Part shown: positions 1-11,492 of the stretch, piece after piece
Numbering within the stretch: position 1 is the first letter of the stretch
How the letters are laid out: each line of letters opens with the position of its first letter
Source of the DNA: Quillaja saponaria
Lineage: Eukaryota > Streptophyta > Magnoliopsida > Fabales > Quillajaceae
Assembly (NCBI GenBank): GCA_029379385.1
Contig: CM055608.1
Span: forward strand, 17,606,350-17,670,349
Direction: 5' to 3'
DNA: 64,000 nucleotides
Translations under genes and position numbers: made by a program
Notes under the pieces: model-generated
What the model saw: the letters and a program-made list of their open reading frames with translations, nothing else
Told to the model about the DNA's origin: nothing
Database searches by the model: none

Positions 1-560
1 ATCAAGTCCATAATTGCTTGATGATTCTAACATAGGTAGCGAATAGTAGTTTATAATTGCTAAGTTGAACATGGACTAAGATAAATAAACTGAACATGTA
101 TGTTTATTGCTTAGCTTCAGCTATCTTTCTAAAAAGCTATTGTTAAATTAAATCTTAAGAGCTTATTTAAGGTTGTTTAATAGCAATAGATTAATTGAAG
201 AGCTTATTTTGATTAACAATGAATTAAGGAAAGATTCAGAATATCAGAGCTTGTTGATATTCTAGGCTGAGTATTTGAATGTATAATTGAATAATTGTGA
301 TCAATGATCAAAATCAAATCCCCACAATGAATATCTCCCTTTTTGTAAGTAGCTTCTCTATTAATTGTTTGCCTATATGATTTTACTTTCAGTTTTACAT
401 TCAAACTCAAAAAATAAATCCCTTTTATTTTATTGTCATTAGAATTTATATTTTGTACAAATCGGTTAAATTCAACTTTTTGTGGGATCGACCTCTAATT
501 ACCCTAACTTCAAAGCCCGGTTAAAGTAGAGAATTTAATTGGTGCTTTTGACACGCATTA
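1..560 (+). mobile_element. 5' LTR (3' portion) of an Athila/Tat-like Ty3-gypsy element, cut by window start
   Basis: Positions 1-60 match 13607-13665, the last visible part of the downstream LTR, so the two are the LTRs of one element. The end of this LTR has the layout typical of plant Athila/Tat LTRs: a GTGGGATCGACC-like block near 482-493, then GACACGCATTA at 550-560, where the family usually ends in ATCA. A degenerate tRNA-Asp primer site follows. The LTR start lies outside the window. Adding the 920 bp visible downstream (12747-13666) to positions 61-560 gives an LTR of about 1.4 kb. Confidence 0.75.
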
Positions 561-565
561 AATTT

Positions 566-583
566 TGGTGCTGTTGTCGATGA
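566..583 (+). other. Primer binding site, tRNA-Asp type, degenerate
   Basis: TGGTGCTGTTGTCGATGA corresponds to TGGCGCCGTTGCCGGGGA, the complement of the 3' end of plant tRNA-Asp and the usual Athila/Tat primer site. The differences are all transitions, as expected from decay of a methylated element. It lies five bases after the LTR end, which fixes the orientation of the element as plus. Confidence 0.8.
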
Positions 584-589
584 GTTGAT

Positions 590-2228
590 CTTTTAATTGA
601 TTGGTCAACTTAATATATGTCCTTTTTTTTCTTCTAGTTTACAGGTTTGTATGACAAGCGAGGATTCTACTCTTGGACTCCAACAAATAAGAATGTTATT
701 AGAGCTCACCAACAAGTGGTTTCATCATCCAATTCATCAGAATCTGAAAGCATGGTTAATAATGCAAACCGAACCCTGAAGGAGTTAACGGCTCCTAATA
801 AAAAACAACAACAACTTTTAATTGAATATCCTACTTTAGAGATTGCTTTTGAATTAAAATTTGGTTTAATCCATCTTTTACTAACTTTTCTTGGTCTTGC
901 AGGGGAATATCCTCACAAACACTTAAAGGAGTTACATGTGGTTTGCTCAAGCATGAAACTTACTATTTTTGAAGACCAAGTCAAGCTTAGTGCTTTTAAA
1001 TTCTCTTTGGCGAACACAACCAAGGATTTGCTTTACTCCTTACCATTGGAATCCATAACCACATGGACTGCGATGAAAAAGTTATTTTGGAGAAGTATTT
1101 TCTTGATTTGCGAGCTACCAACATTAGAAAGGTTATTTGCAGAATCAGGCAATACAATGGAGAATCATTTTATGAGTATTGGGAGAGTTTTAAGAAGCAA
1201 TGTGCAAGCTGCCCACATCATCAAATTAGTGATCATCTATTGGTCTAATACTTTTATGAAGTACTCCTCCCAATAGAGAGGAGCATGATTGATGCAACAA
1301 GTGGAGGAGCAATGGTAGACAAGACACCGAAGGCTGCTAAAAACTTACTTTCCAACATGGCTGCAAATTCTCAGCAAATTAGCACTTGACATGAGCCCCC
1401 ACCACAAAAATTTCATGAAGTAAGTACATCTTCTTTATAACAACAAATTACTAATCTAACCTCTCTTATGCATCAAATGGCTGTAGGGAACTTGCAACAA
1501 GCCAAGGTTGTGGAATTTATCCAGCTATAGGACATCCAACTGATATGTGCCTTACACTTCAAGAGGAACCTGTGGAGCCAGTCAGCACCATGGGTGGATT
1601 ACCGGGGCAGCCACAATGCAAATATGATGCATACTCCAATACCTACAATCCAGGTTGAAGAAATTATTCAAACCTTAGCTATAGAAATCCAGTTATTCAC
1701 AAAGCACCTCTAAATCAACAACCGAGATTTTATCATGCTCCATCACCTTTCCAAGCTAGACAACAAGCCTCTACAAATCAAGGTATGTCTCTTAAGGATA
1801 TGCTTAAGTTTTTTGCTACTAACATTTTGCAATTCTAATAAGAAGCTAGAACAACAATCAAGAATTTAGAGACACAAGTGAGCTAATTAGCCAGTATTGT
1901 GGGCATAATGGAAACACAAGGATCTAGGAAACTTCCATCTTAGACTATGATTAATCCTAGAGCGAATGCAAGTATCATAACTTTGAGGAGTGGAAAACAA
2001 CTTGAGGAAACACCAAAAACAACAAGAGAAAAAGGGAACTTAGCTTTTGAGAATGATGAATTCACTTGTCATATTGAGAGTGTTTTGGTACCTAAGGAAA
2101 TTATGGATACCTTCCTCAAGCTACAAGTGCACATACCCCTTTGGATGCTATTAAACAAGTACCATGCCATGCAAAATTTCTCAAGGAGCTGTGCACCACA
2201 AAATGAAAATCAAAGGGTGATGAGCTAG
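590..2228 (+). pseudogene. Broken gag gene of an Athila/Tat-like gypsy element
   Basis: Gag builds the virus-like particle. Translated pieces match the well-known plant gypsy Gag. In the frame of 647-1080 I see ELKFGLIHLLLTF, HKHLKELHVVCSSMK and SLPLESITTW. After a frameshift near 1070 come NIRKVICRIRQYNGESFYEYW and CASCPHHQIS. Near 1285-1375 the MIDATSGGAMVDKTP and LLSNMAANSQQ stretches follow, and near 1945-1995 INPRANASIITLRSGKQL, all classic for the family. The zinc-knuckle-like stretch near 1508-1552 reads CGIYPAIGHPTDMC, with Tyr where the second Cys belongs. Several stops (such as TAG at 1246-1248) and frameshifts show it is dead. No start codon can be chosen safely. Confidence 0.85.
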
Positions 2229-2471
2229 TAAGAGTGGGGAAGAATGTTTCCGCTATTTTGCAAAAGAAAGCTTCTTCCAAAATGTAAAGATCCAGGGAGT
2301 TTTACCATACCAAGTCCAATCGGAAACACCAGGTGGAAGGCAATCCAAAGGTGGTAAACTTGTCACAAAATCAAATTTGCGGTCTCTTTCCCTTTCTTTT
2401 TAATTTTATTTATGTTGTTGTTTTTTGTTACTCCTATTTACATATTAGTCTTACATTAGGGACAATGTAAG
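2229..2471 (+). pseudogene. Protease-start remnant joined to 3' spacer (pol deleted)
   Basis: From about 2286 the frame reads KDPGSFTIP, the conserved start of the aspartic-protease segment of this gypsy group. About 30 bases later the similarity ends and an AT-rich spacer begins. No reverse transcriptase, RNase H or integrase follows. The spacer ends in ACATTAGGGACAATGTAAG, which continues directly after the inserted LTR at 11493 as AATTAAGTGTGCGGGAGAA. This is the usual 'GGACAATGTAAG...AAGTGTGGGGGAG' stretch of Athila-type 3' regions. So pol was already absent before the solo LTR landed here. Confidence 0.7.
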
Positions 2472-2941
2472 TGTCATACCCCTAAACGGAGGCATGACTG
2501 ACTGAAGGAATGATAACCAAACCTTCGTAACCCTGACTCCAAAACAAAACAAAAAAACAAATAAAACTCTTGACTAACCCAATACATAAAAAGTAAAATT
2601 TTCTAAAACATAAGTTAACTAGAAAGTTTATTAACTGAAACAAACAACAGTTTATTAAAAGTTTCGGCGGAAGTTTCTTAAAATGTGGAATATGCCCAAA
2701 ACAGAAGCAAATAATTCCTAGTTACATTCAACCAGGTAACAACAGAGACAATATAACTATGGAGCTCAGCTTCTAAAAAGATCATAAATAATAACAAATT
2801 GACTTTTATACAAACAATTCATAATAACCCAACACCCTAATTGTGACTACAAATTTTCATCATTGACTTCAAGTTTGAGATCCTAAAAAATATCTTGTCG
2901 TACTCTATCAGTAGGTTATGAGCTAAGCAATGCCATATACT

Positions 2942-5900
2942 TGTCACACCCCTCACAGAGGCATGACTGGCCGAAGGGTTGGATAACCAAACCTCCGTAA
3001 CCCTGAATTCAAATCAAAGTAATAACCACGACTCTTGACCCAACAAAAAAAATAAATAAAGGTAATTTTTATAAAATAAAAATTTGCAATAAAAGTTTGT
3101 TTTTCTGAACCAATTAGCAACTTACTGCAAAGTTATATAACATGTTTCAAAATACCACAAATAAGTTTTTTCTAATTTCATATAATAACATGAGGACAGA
3201 TGTCTAGCCTATTACATCATGCCAAATTTGACATTCCACCACTTAAGTGTGACTGCAAACTTTCATCCTTAACTTCAAGTATGAGATCCTGAAAAATACC
3301 TTGCCGTACTTTGTCGCATGTCATAAACTCGGCTACACCATATATTGAACTCCTGAAAAAAATATTATCCACAAAAGGGATGAGTCCTACGGACTCCGTG
3401 AGTGGAAAATCGCACCCAAAGAGTACTAGCATCACTCAGCACAAACGTATATAACATATATATTAACCTCATATAACATTGTTCATATCATAACTCACGT
3501 TACACGTTTACATGATAATCATCATAAAGTCACAATTTACATGATCCACGCTATCACAAATCAATCAGATAAATAATATCAAACAAAGCAACCAAAGGGC
3601 CAGCGAGTGACCCAGCCCCGCACAACAGTATCACCCCCTACCAGGCATTTACGCGCCCGCACAACAAATTCATCTCTGTACACAATCCATCCCACCGGGG
3701 CTGAGCACTCAATTTAAAAAAATATTCATCAGAATCAGGATTTCTCATGCTTTTAAATCAGGGTATCCTAGGTGCAGCTGGATCTTAATTTCAGAGATAA
3801 AAAATCATTTTCCAGAAAATGTTCACGAGTTGGCCCTTATCAATCACAACCAATGTCAAACACAGCCATCAATCTCAAATAAACATAATTCAAATAAATT
3901 ACTGAAGTACTCTACTAACTTATTTTCCATATATCATGCATATTCAAATAAACATATAATCACACGTATTAATCTAGCCCCTAAAGGCAGCAATTAACCA
4001 CTCACCGTATTATGAATTACATTCCTCGCTCAATCCTCGAATTCACATGTCTCATCCGGTCCACTTTAGAATCCGGAACTGAAATTCATAATTTCAAATA
4101 ATATTTAGTTCATAAACGTTATTGTTATACTCTTTTACTTACTAACTTATATCTCAACTTATTTAGATTTATTTATGTAAGTTTTCCTTTAAACTATTAC
4201 ATGTTAATTAATATGGATTAGACTTTAGGTGATAATGTTAATAATGAAGAGGCATTTTAAATATCTTGACAAAGCATATGGTAGGAGGAACCATTAGAAA
4301 AGAATAGAAAGCATTGGTAAGTTAAAAATGTTAAAGCTGTCTAAACTTAAGGTTTAGACCAGTGTCCTACTTTAACGGTCATATTTTTCTCCAAGAAACT
4401 CCGAATCCAGTTCCGTAAAATTTATAAAATACTAGACACATGTAGATTTATATTGGTATATCAATTGTAATTTTTACATTTGTATATCAATACAGTTTAT
4501 TGTTTGAAGTTGCATCAAATTGTGCAACACGCAAGATTTTTGACAGCTTTGACCTTATCTTAGTTAATTGAACATAACTTTCTCTAGGAAAAACGAAATC
4601 CAATTCCGTTTGTTGGGTTGATTAATAGACAAGTATATCTATCTTTATTACTTAAAAACTTTTCCTAAAATCTATCTTGAACCCACTCAATTTCTTACAT
4701 GAACCAAAAACAGAGCAGTACGAATCCTGCCTGACCTAACCGGAGTCTAACAGCTATAACTAACAACATACTTGGAATAAGGCTACGAAATTTTGTAGAC
4801 AAGATGTCAAGACTATGAGCTACATTTTATCTTTTGAACTCTTCATTTAATTCTACTCCAAAGATACTCGAAATACTGAATTTATTTTACCCACGAAATC
4901 TGCCCCTACATCCTTCAAAACCACTTAACTCTCCTTTGTTCATACCATTACTCATCAAAAGCTTCAATTTAGATGCCCACTAATTGGAAACCCACGGTCA
5001 GGTTAATAAAACAGAAGAAAGATTAGCAAGCCTCCTAATTAATTCAAGCTTTTTATTTCCAATAATTAATTACAACTATTGTATGTATTTCTTGTTCTAA
5101 CCTTTGTTTATGTTTCCAATTCTTACCAACACTCTAAGTATATGTTTAATTAAAAAGGATTCTTAACTTAGCTTATTTATTCAAGACTCACGGATTGAAG
5201 AGTTTTATGTATACTCTTATTGTTTGCCATGATTAACTTAACCAAAAATCCCACCATTCCATTTCTTATTAACCAAGTAGGAATAAGGAAAACACAATAG
5301 AGTTGCTGCCCCAAAACAGGGACAGCAACCTTAAACAGAAATTTATACTTACTTTGGCTATTAAACATCCCAATTTGGAGCTGTTAAAACCATGCCTTTA
5401 ACACAACGCCCCCACACCCATGAATTGTTTGGAAATGTGAATCCAGCTGCTGCCATAAAACCAGACAGCTTCATCCTTCTACACGGCCAAAACCAGAAGG
5501 TATCCTACTTTGATTGCAAGGGTGGACAGCAGCTAGAGATTTTTGGAGCTTGCATAGACAATGAACACGGCAAGAAGTAGAGCTAAGTTAGGTGTTATGG
5601 AGGTGACTGTCATGAAGGGGTACATGGCCACAGCATGGAAAAGCAAGAACAAGGAAGCTTGGTGAAAACAGAGCAAGAAAAGGAAAAGCAAGGCGGTGGA
5701 GGTGTAAAAAAAATCTGGCAAGGAATTATCTAGAGAAAGAAGGCGGCTGCATAGCTAAAGGAGAGTAAAGTAAAAAAAATCAAAAGTAACTTTTAAGGTC
5801 AAAGCTATTTCTAATTTGTGGAGAAATATTGCATCCAGGTGTATATTAAATAGGTGTATACATATATATATATATATATATTCATTATTTTCATACCAAT

Positions 5901-6137
5901 TTCTTTAGTTTACACGTACAATTTACTTATAAAATTTATACAAGAAAATAATAAAATTTTGAATCACTCAATAATGTGGTAAATTTAATCTTTGCATTCT
6001 GTACTTATATGTATATAGATTCGCACACATTAATCACAACAATTTGTACGCATAACCTTCCAACGCGTACAAAAAATATATCAGGTTATAATAGTACAAA
6101 CATTCTAACACGTACATTAAATTATCGGGTTATAACA
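2942..6137 (-). mobile_element. Family A solo LTR nested in another family A LTR
   Basis: A 3196-bp LTR reading on the minus strand from TGTTATAACC (ending at 6137) to GGTGTGACA (at 2942). Target duplication ATACT lies at 2937-2941 and 6138-6142. The interrupted host LTR resumes at 6143, in register with the other copies (GAATTCCTGTTACTAAAAA, compare GAACTCCTG near 3351 in the insert). It holds the hairpin module at 3381-3425, the GC-rich block near 3590-3710, a purine-rich stretch on the plus strand near 5640-5780, and a TA microsatellite near 5863-5880. No captured gene is recognisable. The frames at 5392-5580 and 5533-5721 match nothing I know. Confidence 0.92.
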
Positions 6138-6142
6138 ATACT

Positions 6143-8649
6143 GAATTCCTGTTACTAAAAAGAATCCATGAAAGGGGTGAGTCTTATGGACTTCATGAGT
6201 GAAAAATCGTACCCAAAGGGTACTAGCACCACTTCATACAAGTATATAACATATATAGTCAATTAACATCATGTGACAATGTTCATGTCTTAGTTCAAAA
6301 TACATGTACACATTTGTAATTGTCATAATTCACAACTTACATGATTCATAAGATCACAAATTAATCAAAACAATCATAGCATATAAAACAAATAAAGGGT
6401 TAACGAGTAACCCAACCCTGCACAATAGTATCACCTCCTATCTGGCAATTACGCGCCTGCACAGCAGATTAATCTTCGTACATAATCTATTCTACCGGGC
6501 TGAGTACTCAAATTTAAAAAAATATTTATTAGAATTAGAATATCTCAAGATTTCAAATTAGAACATCTTAAGTGCACCTAGATCTCAGTTCCCAAAATAA
6601 AAAAACTATTTCTTAGAAAAATTTCAATTTGTTGGCCCTTATCAACCACAAACAATTTCAAACAAGCATGATTCAACTAACTCACTAAAATATTGCACTT
6701 GCACATTTATTTAAAAACACATATAATTACACATAATAATCTAGCCCCCAAAGGCAACAATTAACCACTCGCTTTTAACCGATTTCATTCATCACTTACA
6801 CTTGCGTTCACGTGTCTCATAAGGTCCATCTTTGGATTTGGAACTAAAATTCATATTCCCAAATAATACTTAATTTGCAATTTCGTAGTTATAAATCTCT
6901 AGATACTAAAACTTAAATATATCATCTTCTATTTGTTTCTATGAAACTAAATCTTTTTAGGTATTTTAACAAATACCTTGTAGGAAACTTTAATTTTGTT
7001 TCATATATATATATATATATATTATATACATACCAAGAAAATCAACACTAACTCTTTAGTTCAATATTGTTCACATTCCAAGCATTAAATTCAAGTTAAA
7101 TTAACCATTTCTACTTATAAATAAAAATAAAAATAAACTATTTTTCTCCCAAATAATTATTCTCTAAAGATTAAGTTAGTAAATGGCAAATCATGTTTAT
7201 CTTGATGTACAACAAATAATGTTTATCATTACGTTGCTCAACATTTGAAGTGTTAATCTTGGAGACATTTGGTTTAAATACAAGTCACATACATAGAGTA
7301 GTTAGTTTACTTGTGTATTTCATTTTTGTTTCAGAACAAATCCCATCAGAAATATAAAGCAGATTTGCATCATGACATCTAATTAATTTCATGTTGAAGT
7401 TACAGTAATTTTGAAGCAAAAGAAATAGTTAGTTTGTTGTGGGCTTTTAGAGGAAGTCTTGGTAGACAGCCCACAACTAAAACTACCTGTCTTCATCATA
7501 TTTTTTATCTTCTTGGCTTCCAATTTAATAGAATACTCATGATTATATCAATAATTCAACATGATCAAAATTGTAGAAATTTCCTCTCAAGCTGTCAATA
7601 TGTATTTATTTATATCAGCGTCGGCATAACAAAAACTAGTATATACTAGAACAAGGTAGAAGTGTATAGGTAGAATGAATAAAAATTTAAGTTAAAGTGT
7701 TATAATATTATAGGAAAGGTTGGGGTGGAAATGATGAATAGTTTTGAGTTCATAATTAAAATTTGCAGTTTGAAGAGGAGGGAATAATGTAGAATTTTTT
7801 GCATCATGAACAAATTTTAAGAGTGTGGCACTAGCTGGCAGCCTCCATTGTGACCACAATTCCACCCATTATGATACACGTGCACCACCAAACTCAAACA
7901 TTATCTCAACCAACAAAATTTATCAAAGCCCAAAAACTACTAACCTACAGGCCATTGAACAAATTATATGCATCTTCGTAAATTAAATTAAACTTCTTTA
8001 TCAATATGAGCCTTTATTTCTTGTCTTTCTCCTTTTCTTTGTTTATTTCCTATTACCACAATAATGACGGCAATTTAGAGCCCTGAGTCACATGGACTTG
8101 CAACATGCAGCTTCCAAATTAAATTTTCATTGAGACACCTCATTCCCTTCACGCCAACTTAAGCATACCCATAAACTCAAAAATCCAATCAGCAATCATA
8201 AAACATAAAAGAATCTGAGAACTGAATATTAATTCAAAGCCACATTAAAAGAAATTCAAAACAAATAAATTGGGTAGGGGGAGGAGAAACTCAATTAGAA
8301 TGGCATGTAAAACAAATAGTCAAATAGCCACCCAAATTCCGGAAGAACTACCACTGTTATGAACTCCAAATTAACCAAAATATGAAGACAATCAATCCCA
8401 GTAGATCGTTTTCTATAATATATACACAAGAAAATGTTAAAATCTATACAAAAGGAAAAAGATTTCAAAAAAACTACTTGGAAGAACGACCACTTATTGG
8501 GAACTGGTTGGCTATGATCTAAGTGGAAGGAAAACACCTTTAATCCCTAGGGATGGGATTGTAGATTGCAAGGAAAGGCTGTAAGACTGACTGCTGGATG
8601 AGAGTTATACCATAGTTGGAAGGAGAAGCTTCAAGTTAGATGAGGTGGT
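6143..8649. other. Remainder of the outer family A LTR, non-coding
   Basis: The first part (6143-7030) aligns by eye with the 3' half of the other family A LTRs: hairpins, GC-rich block, then the conserved AT-rich stretch. About 7030-8649 is specific to this copy. It contains a TA microsatellite at about 7002-7024 and a minus-strand frame of 80 codons at 8295-8537 that matches no family I recognise. It may be acquired sequence, but I cannot name a source. Confidence 0.5.
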
Positions 8650-8921
8650 GTCTATGATAGAGGCAATTCTAAAACAAAAGGGTAAATCTAGGAAATCCAA
8701 AGCTAGAGCTGCTAGCTATGGCAAACCCCTCCACCGGAGGTGGATTTCTTGGATTCACAAAGAGTGAGAGGGAGAAGAAGAAGATTGAGAAGGAAGAAGG
8801 CTTCTGTCCATTTTCATTATATTCATGATAATCCTAATACAATTCTTAATACAACTTTTATAGCCTAATTAATTGCTATCAAAATACTAAACTACCCTCT
8901 ATGCTAATTTTTCCCGTAACA

Positions 8922-9400
8922 ATCCCTCCTTCATCAAATAATTCTTGTCCTCAAGGATAATTCTTGAAGACTTGTGATAGGACTTGTGACAACAGGGGAG
9001 GCCATTAAAAGTTTGTTGGAGGTCTGGAAATTTGAAGAAAGTGTTGTTGATCTTGTAACAAAGATGTTTCATCAAAGCTTCTATCTTTATTTTCTTTGTT
9101 GCTGCCTTAGCTCCCTTGTTGATGAATTCTTGAATTCCTTGCCTTGAATAGGAATTTGAGCCTTCATCTCAGTAACTCAAAGACATTCCTTTTGATCTTC
9201 ATGTCTCACAGCCACCACCCAAAGCATGATTGCCTGAAAACCTGTATGGGATGACCTGTTAATATACCAATCCTTGCCTTTCACTTGTTTCTGCTACCAT
9301 AAAGTTTTCCTATTAAGTTGCACCGGTTCAGGTTCAGGCTTAGGTAGGCATCCATTGGGTTTCAGCTTCATCATCAACTTTGTAAAGTCATTACTTTTTG
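8922..9400 (-). pseudogene. C-terminal pol (chromodomain-region) remnant
   Basis: Reading on the minus strand towards the polypurine tract, pieces resemble the end of chromovirus integrase and chromodomain: PEPEPVQLNRKTLW near 9333-9292, KVKGKDWYINRS a little later, and LEDKNYLMKEG just before the LTR, where the family usually has a '(F)xLEDK' motif next to the polypurine tract. Frameshifts and stops interrupt it. It supports a gypsy origin for the element. Confidence 0.5.
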
Positions 9401-9403
9401 CAG

Positions 9404-9772
9404 TTATCTGAACCCAATTTCCCAGATTTTGAAGTCACTACGTTTCCAGTTGATGGTGTCTTGCTGCCCTTGTCTTGGTTCTTGCAAGGCTGGCCCTTGT
9501 ATAGGTGGAATTCTCACAGCTAGTGGATGGGGATGGTTCAAGATCAGATTATGCAAGATTTGTGGTCTGATGTCTTCTAGCAGCGGTGGGTGTCGATTCA
9601 CCAGAGTTTTCAGAGCAGCCATGACCTCTATCAAAGTCTGAAACTTTGAGTCGAAATCCGCCTTCAATCCTTGCAACAATGAATCAATTCCGTTAAGCCT
9701 AGCATCCATATCTTCCATTCTTGATTCTAACACCTTGAACCTATCAATGACCTTAGCAGTGATGTTCACCAT
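9404..9772 (-). pseudogene. Gag N-terminal fragment inside the TRIM-like element
   Basis: An open frame of 135 codons runs from 9811 to 9404, but its first ATG lies in the primer binding site. The likelier start is the ATG at 9772, giving about 122 residues beginning MVNITAKVIDRFK. The next 50 residues (RMEDMDARLNGIDSLLQGLK and on) have the heptad pattern of a coiled coil, as in the N-terminus of many plant gypsy Gags. A proline-rich stretch follows. The capsid core and zinc knuckle are missing, so the frame breaks off where pol C-terminal sequence was joined. Family assignment is by general resemblance only. Confidence 0.5.
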
Positions 9773-10252
9773 CTTTAAGCACAGCCAAGGAAAGAGATGC
9801 TCTGATACCAATTGATAGAGGCAATTCTAAAACAAAAGGGTAAATCTAGGAAATCCAAAGCTAGAGCCGCTAGCTATGGCAAACCCCTCCACCAGAGGTG
9901 GATTTCTTGGATTCACAGAGAGTGAGAGGGAGAAGAAGAAGATTGAGAAGGAAGAAGACTTGTGCCCATTTTCATTATATTCTAGATAATCCTAATACAA
10001 TTCTTAATACAACTTTTATAGCCTAATTAATTGCTATCAAAATACTAAACTACCCTCTATGCTAATTTTTCTCGTAACAGTCTATGGCTGAACTTTGGCT
10101 CCTCATAAGGAAGGGAAAAAAATTTCGGATAAGCAAGAGGAGGAAGTGGAGCAGAAGTGTCTAGAATAGCCGGGACAGGGGAGAAAGAAATAGTGAAAGA
10201 GGAGAGGAAAAAGGGAAAGAAAAAGTAGGAAAGTAAAGTCAATGTCAAAAAG

Positions 10253-11070
10253 TCACACTTGTGGTTATAAATTGATCTTAATTGATCTTGAATAACATTG
10301 GTATATGAGGTTTATCAGGGATAAAAGCCTAGTACTAGAGCACAATTGGTTTGGTACTCCAACACTGGGTGTGTGGTATGTAGATTTAGACTATGTAAAT
10401 GATTCTATTGGAGCACCAACTTTCTAGTCCTTTGCAGGCCATCGGCACATGGTTTAGCACATTTTTTTGGGTTGCGACACTAGCACATACATTCCTTAAG
10501 CCACTTAGTTGAAGTTAAGAGATAAGTGATGTAGGTGCATGGGCCTTGGAATATAACATTCTAGTCCATCTAAGAAATAGTATATTGTGCTCTCAAGTCA
10601 AATTAATTTTTGGGATACAATATATATCTCATATGACTATGGAGTTTAAGGATTTTCTTTAAGTAGGTAATACTTGTTGATGTAGTGTTTGTGGTATGCA
10701 TTGACTCATAATTGGTGTAAGAAAGCCAGACAGGTTGGGAAGGATTAAAAGCTTTGATGGCTGTTTGGTTGTGGGAATCTAGTGACAGTAAAGAAAGTTA
10801 TGCCATGGGGGCAATAGTCAGGTTTCTAAACCGTGTAAAGGAGGATGGAAATTAGAGTGATTGAAGATCACTTAGCGAATTAAATGTTTGGAGAAAAATA
10901 GAAGGGAAAATAACAAAAAATAAGATCTATTCAGGGCCAGCAAGCAGTACCCCCGAACAATACTTCAAGGGTCATTAAGAAGAACCTTCATCATACAATC
11001 CAAAAGAGTTCCATGGTTTATTCAAATTGATGCACATGAAAAAAAATATATAGGATGATGAAATTGATTT
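10253..11070. other. Probable further insertion in the outer LTR, unidentified
   Basis: In other family A LTRs the TA-rich 5' end is followed within about 300-400 bp by the pyrimidine-rich stretch. Here the distance is about 1.2 kb. The extra roughly 0.8 kb begins after GTCAATGTCAAAAAGT (near 10237-10252) and ends before GGTGTATCTATATAC (near 11080). Similar short sequences lie at both edges (AAATTGATCTTAATTGAT near 10267 and AAATTGATTTTAATTATA near 11060), which may be a decayed target duplication. No gene or clear terminal inverted repeat is visible. Confidence 0.4.
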
Positions 11071-11492
11071 TAATTATAGGTGTATCTATATACATATATC
11101 ATATACTTTATTAATTTTCTTGCTTATTTATTGTTATTATTATTATTATTTATTATTTTTTTTATTTACTCATGTTACACCCCTTAATAACATTTACACT
11201 ATTAAATTTAAAATTTTTAAGTCATTCAATGATGTGACAAAAATTAATTTACTATTTACATGTGTTGATATATATAAATATTTATTTTTTTTAATTCTCT
11301 TTTGTGAAAATTAATTCACCTAGTCACACAAGTTACGTACAAGCGTTCTAAAATGTATATTGGAAATATCGAGTTATATCATGTTCAATTATATTATTAT
11401 TTATTTAATTTGTTTATTTTATAACGAAAATTTACACATTATGTTAAAAACTTGACTTTACGATATCGAGTTATAAAGGTTATGACAGTAAG

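Larger units (their letters stand above)
8655..10079 (-). mobile_element. TRIM-like short LTR element derived from a Ty3-gypsy chromovirus
   Basis: Two 267-bp direct repeats (8655-8921 and 9813-10079) flank an 891-bp interior. Target duplication GTCTA lies at 8650-8654 and 10080-10084. On the minus strand the LTR begins TGTTACG and ends CTATCA. A perfect tRNA-iMet-type primer site (TGGTATCAGAGC, reverse complement at 9799-9810) follows the 5' LTR, and a polypurine tract (GAAGGAGGGAT) lies at 8922-8932. The interior keeps only the N-terminal part of gag and the extreme C-terminus of pol, so it is an internal deletion derivative that needs proteins from a full-length relative. The LTRs are very alike, so the insertion is probably younger than its host LTR. 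Confidence 0.93.
2472..11487 (-). mobile_element. Family A solo LTR, reverse strand, with nested insertions
   Basis: On the minus strand the LTR begins TGTCATAACC (11487 inward) and ends GGTATGACA (2472). The 5-bp target duplication GTAAG is present at 2467-2471 and 11488-11492. Removing the insert restores the gypsy 3' region. Inside are a second family A solo LTR (2942-6137) and a TRIM-like element (8655-10079), each with its own target duplication, and probably one more insertion near 10253-11070. Without the two proven inserts it is about 4.4 kb. It carries the two-hairpin module at 6178-6223 and the GC-rich block near 6395-6510. Its only reading frames are short chance ones. Confidence 0.88.
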
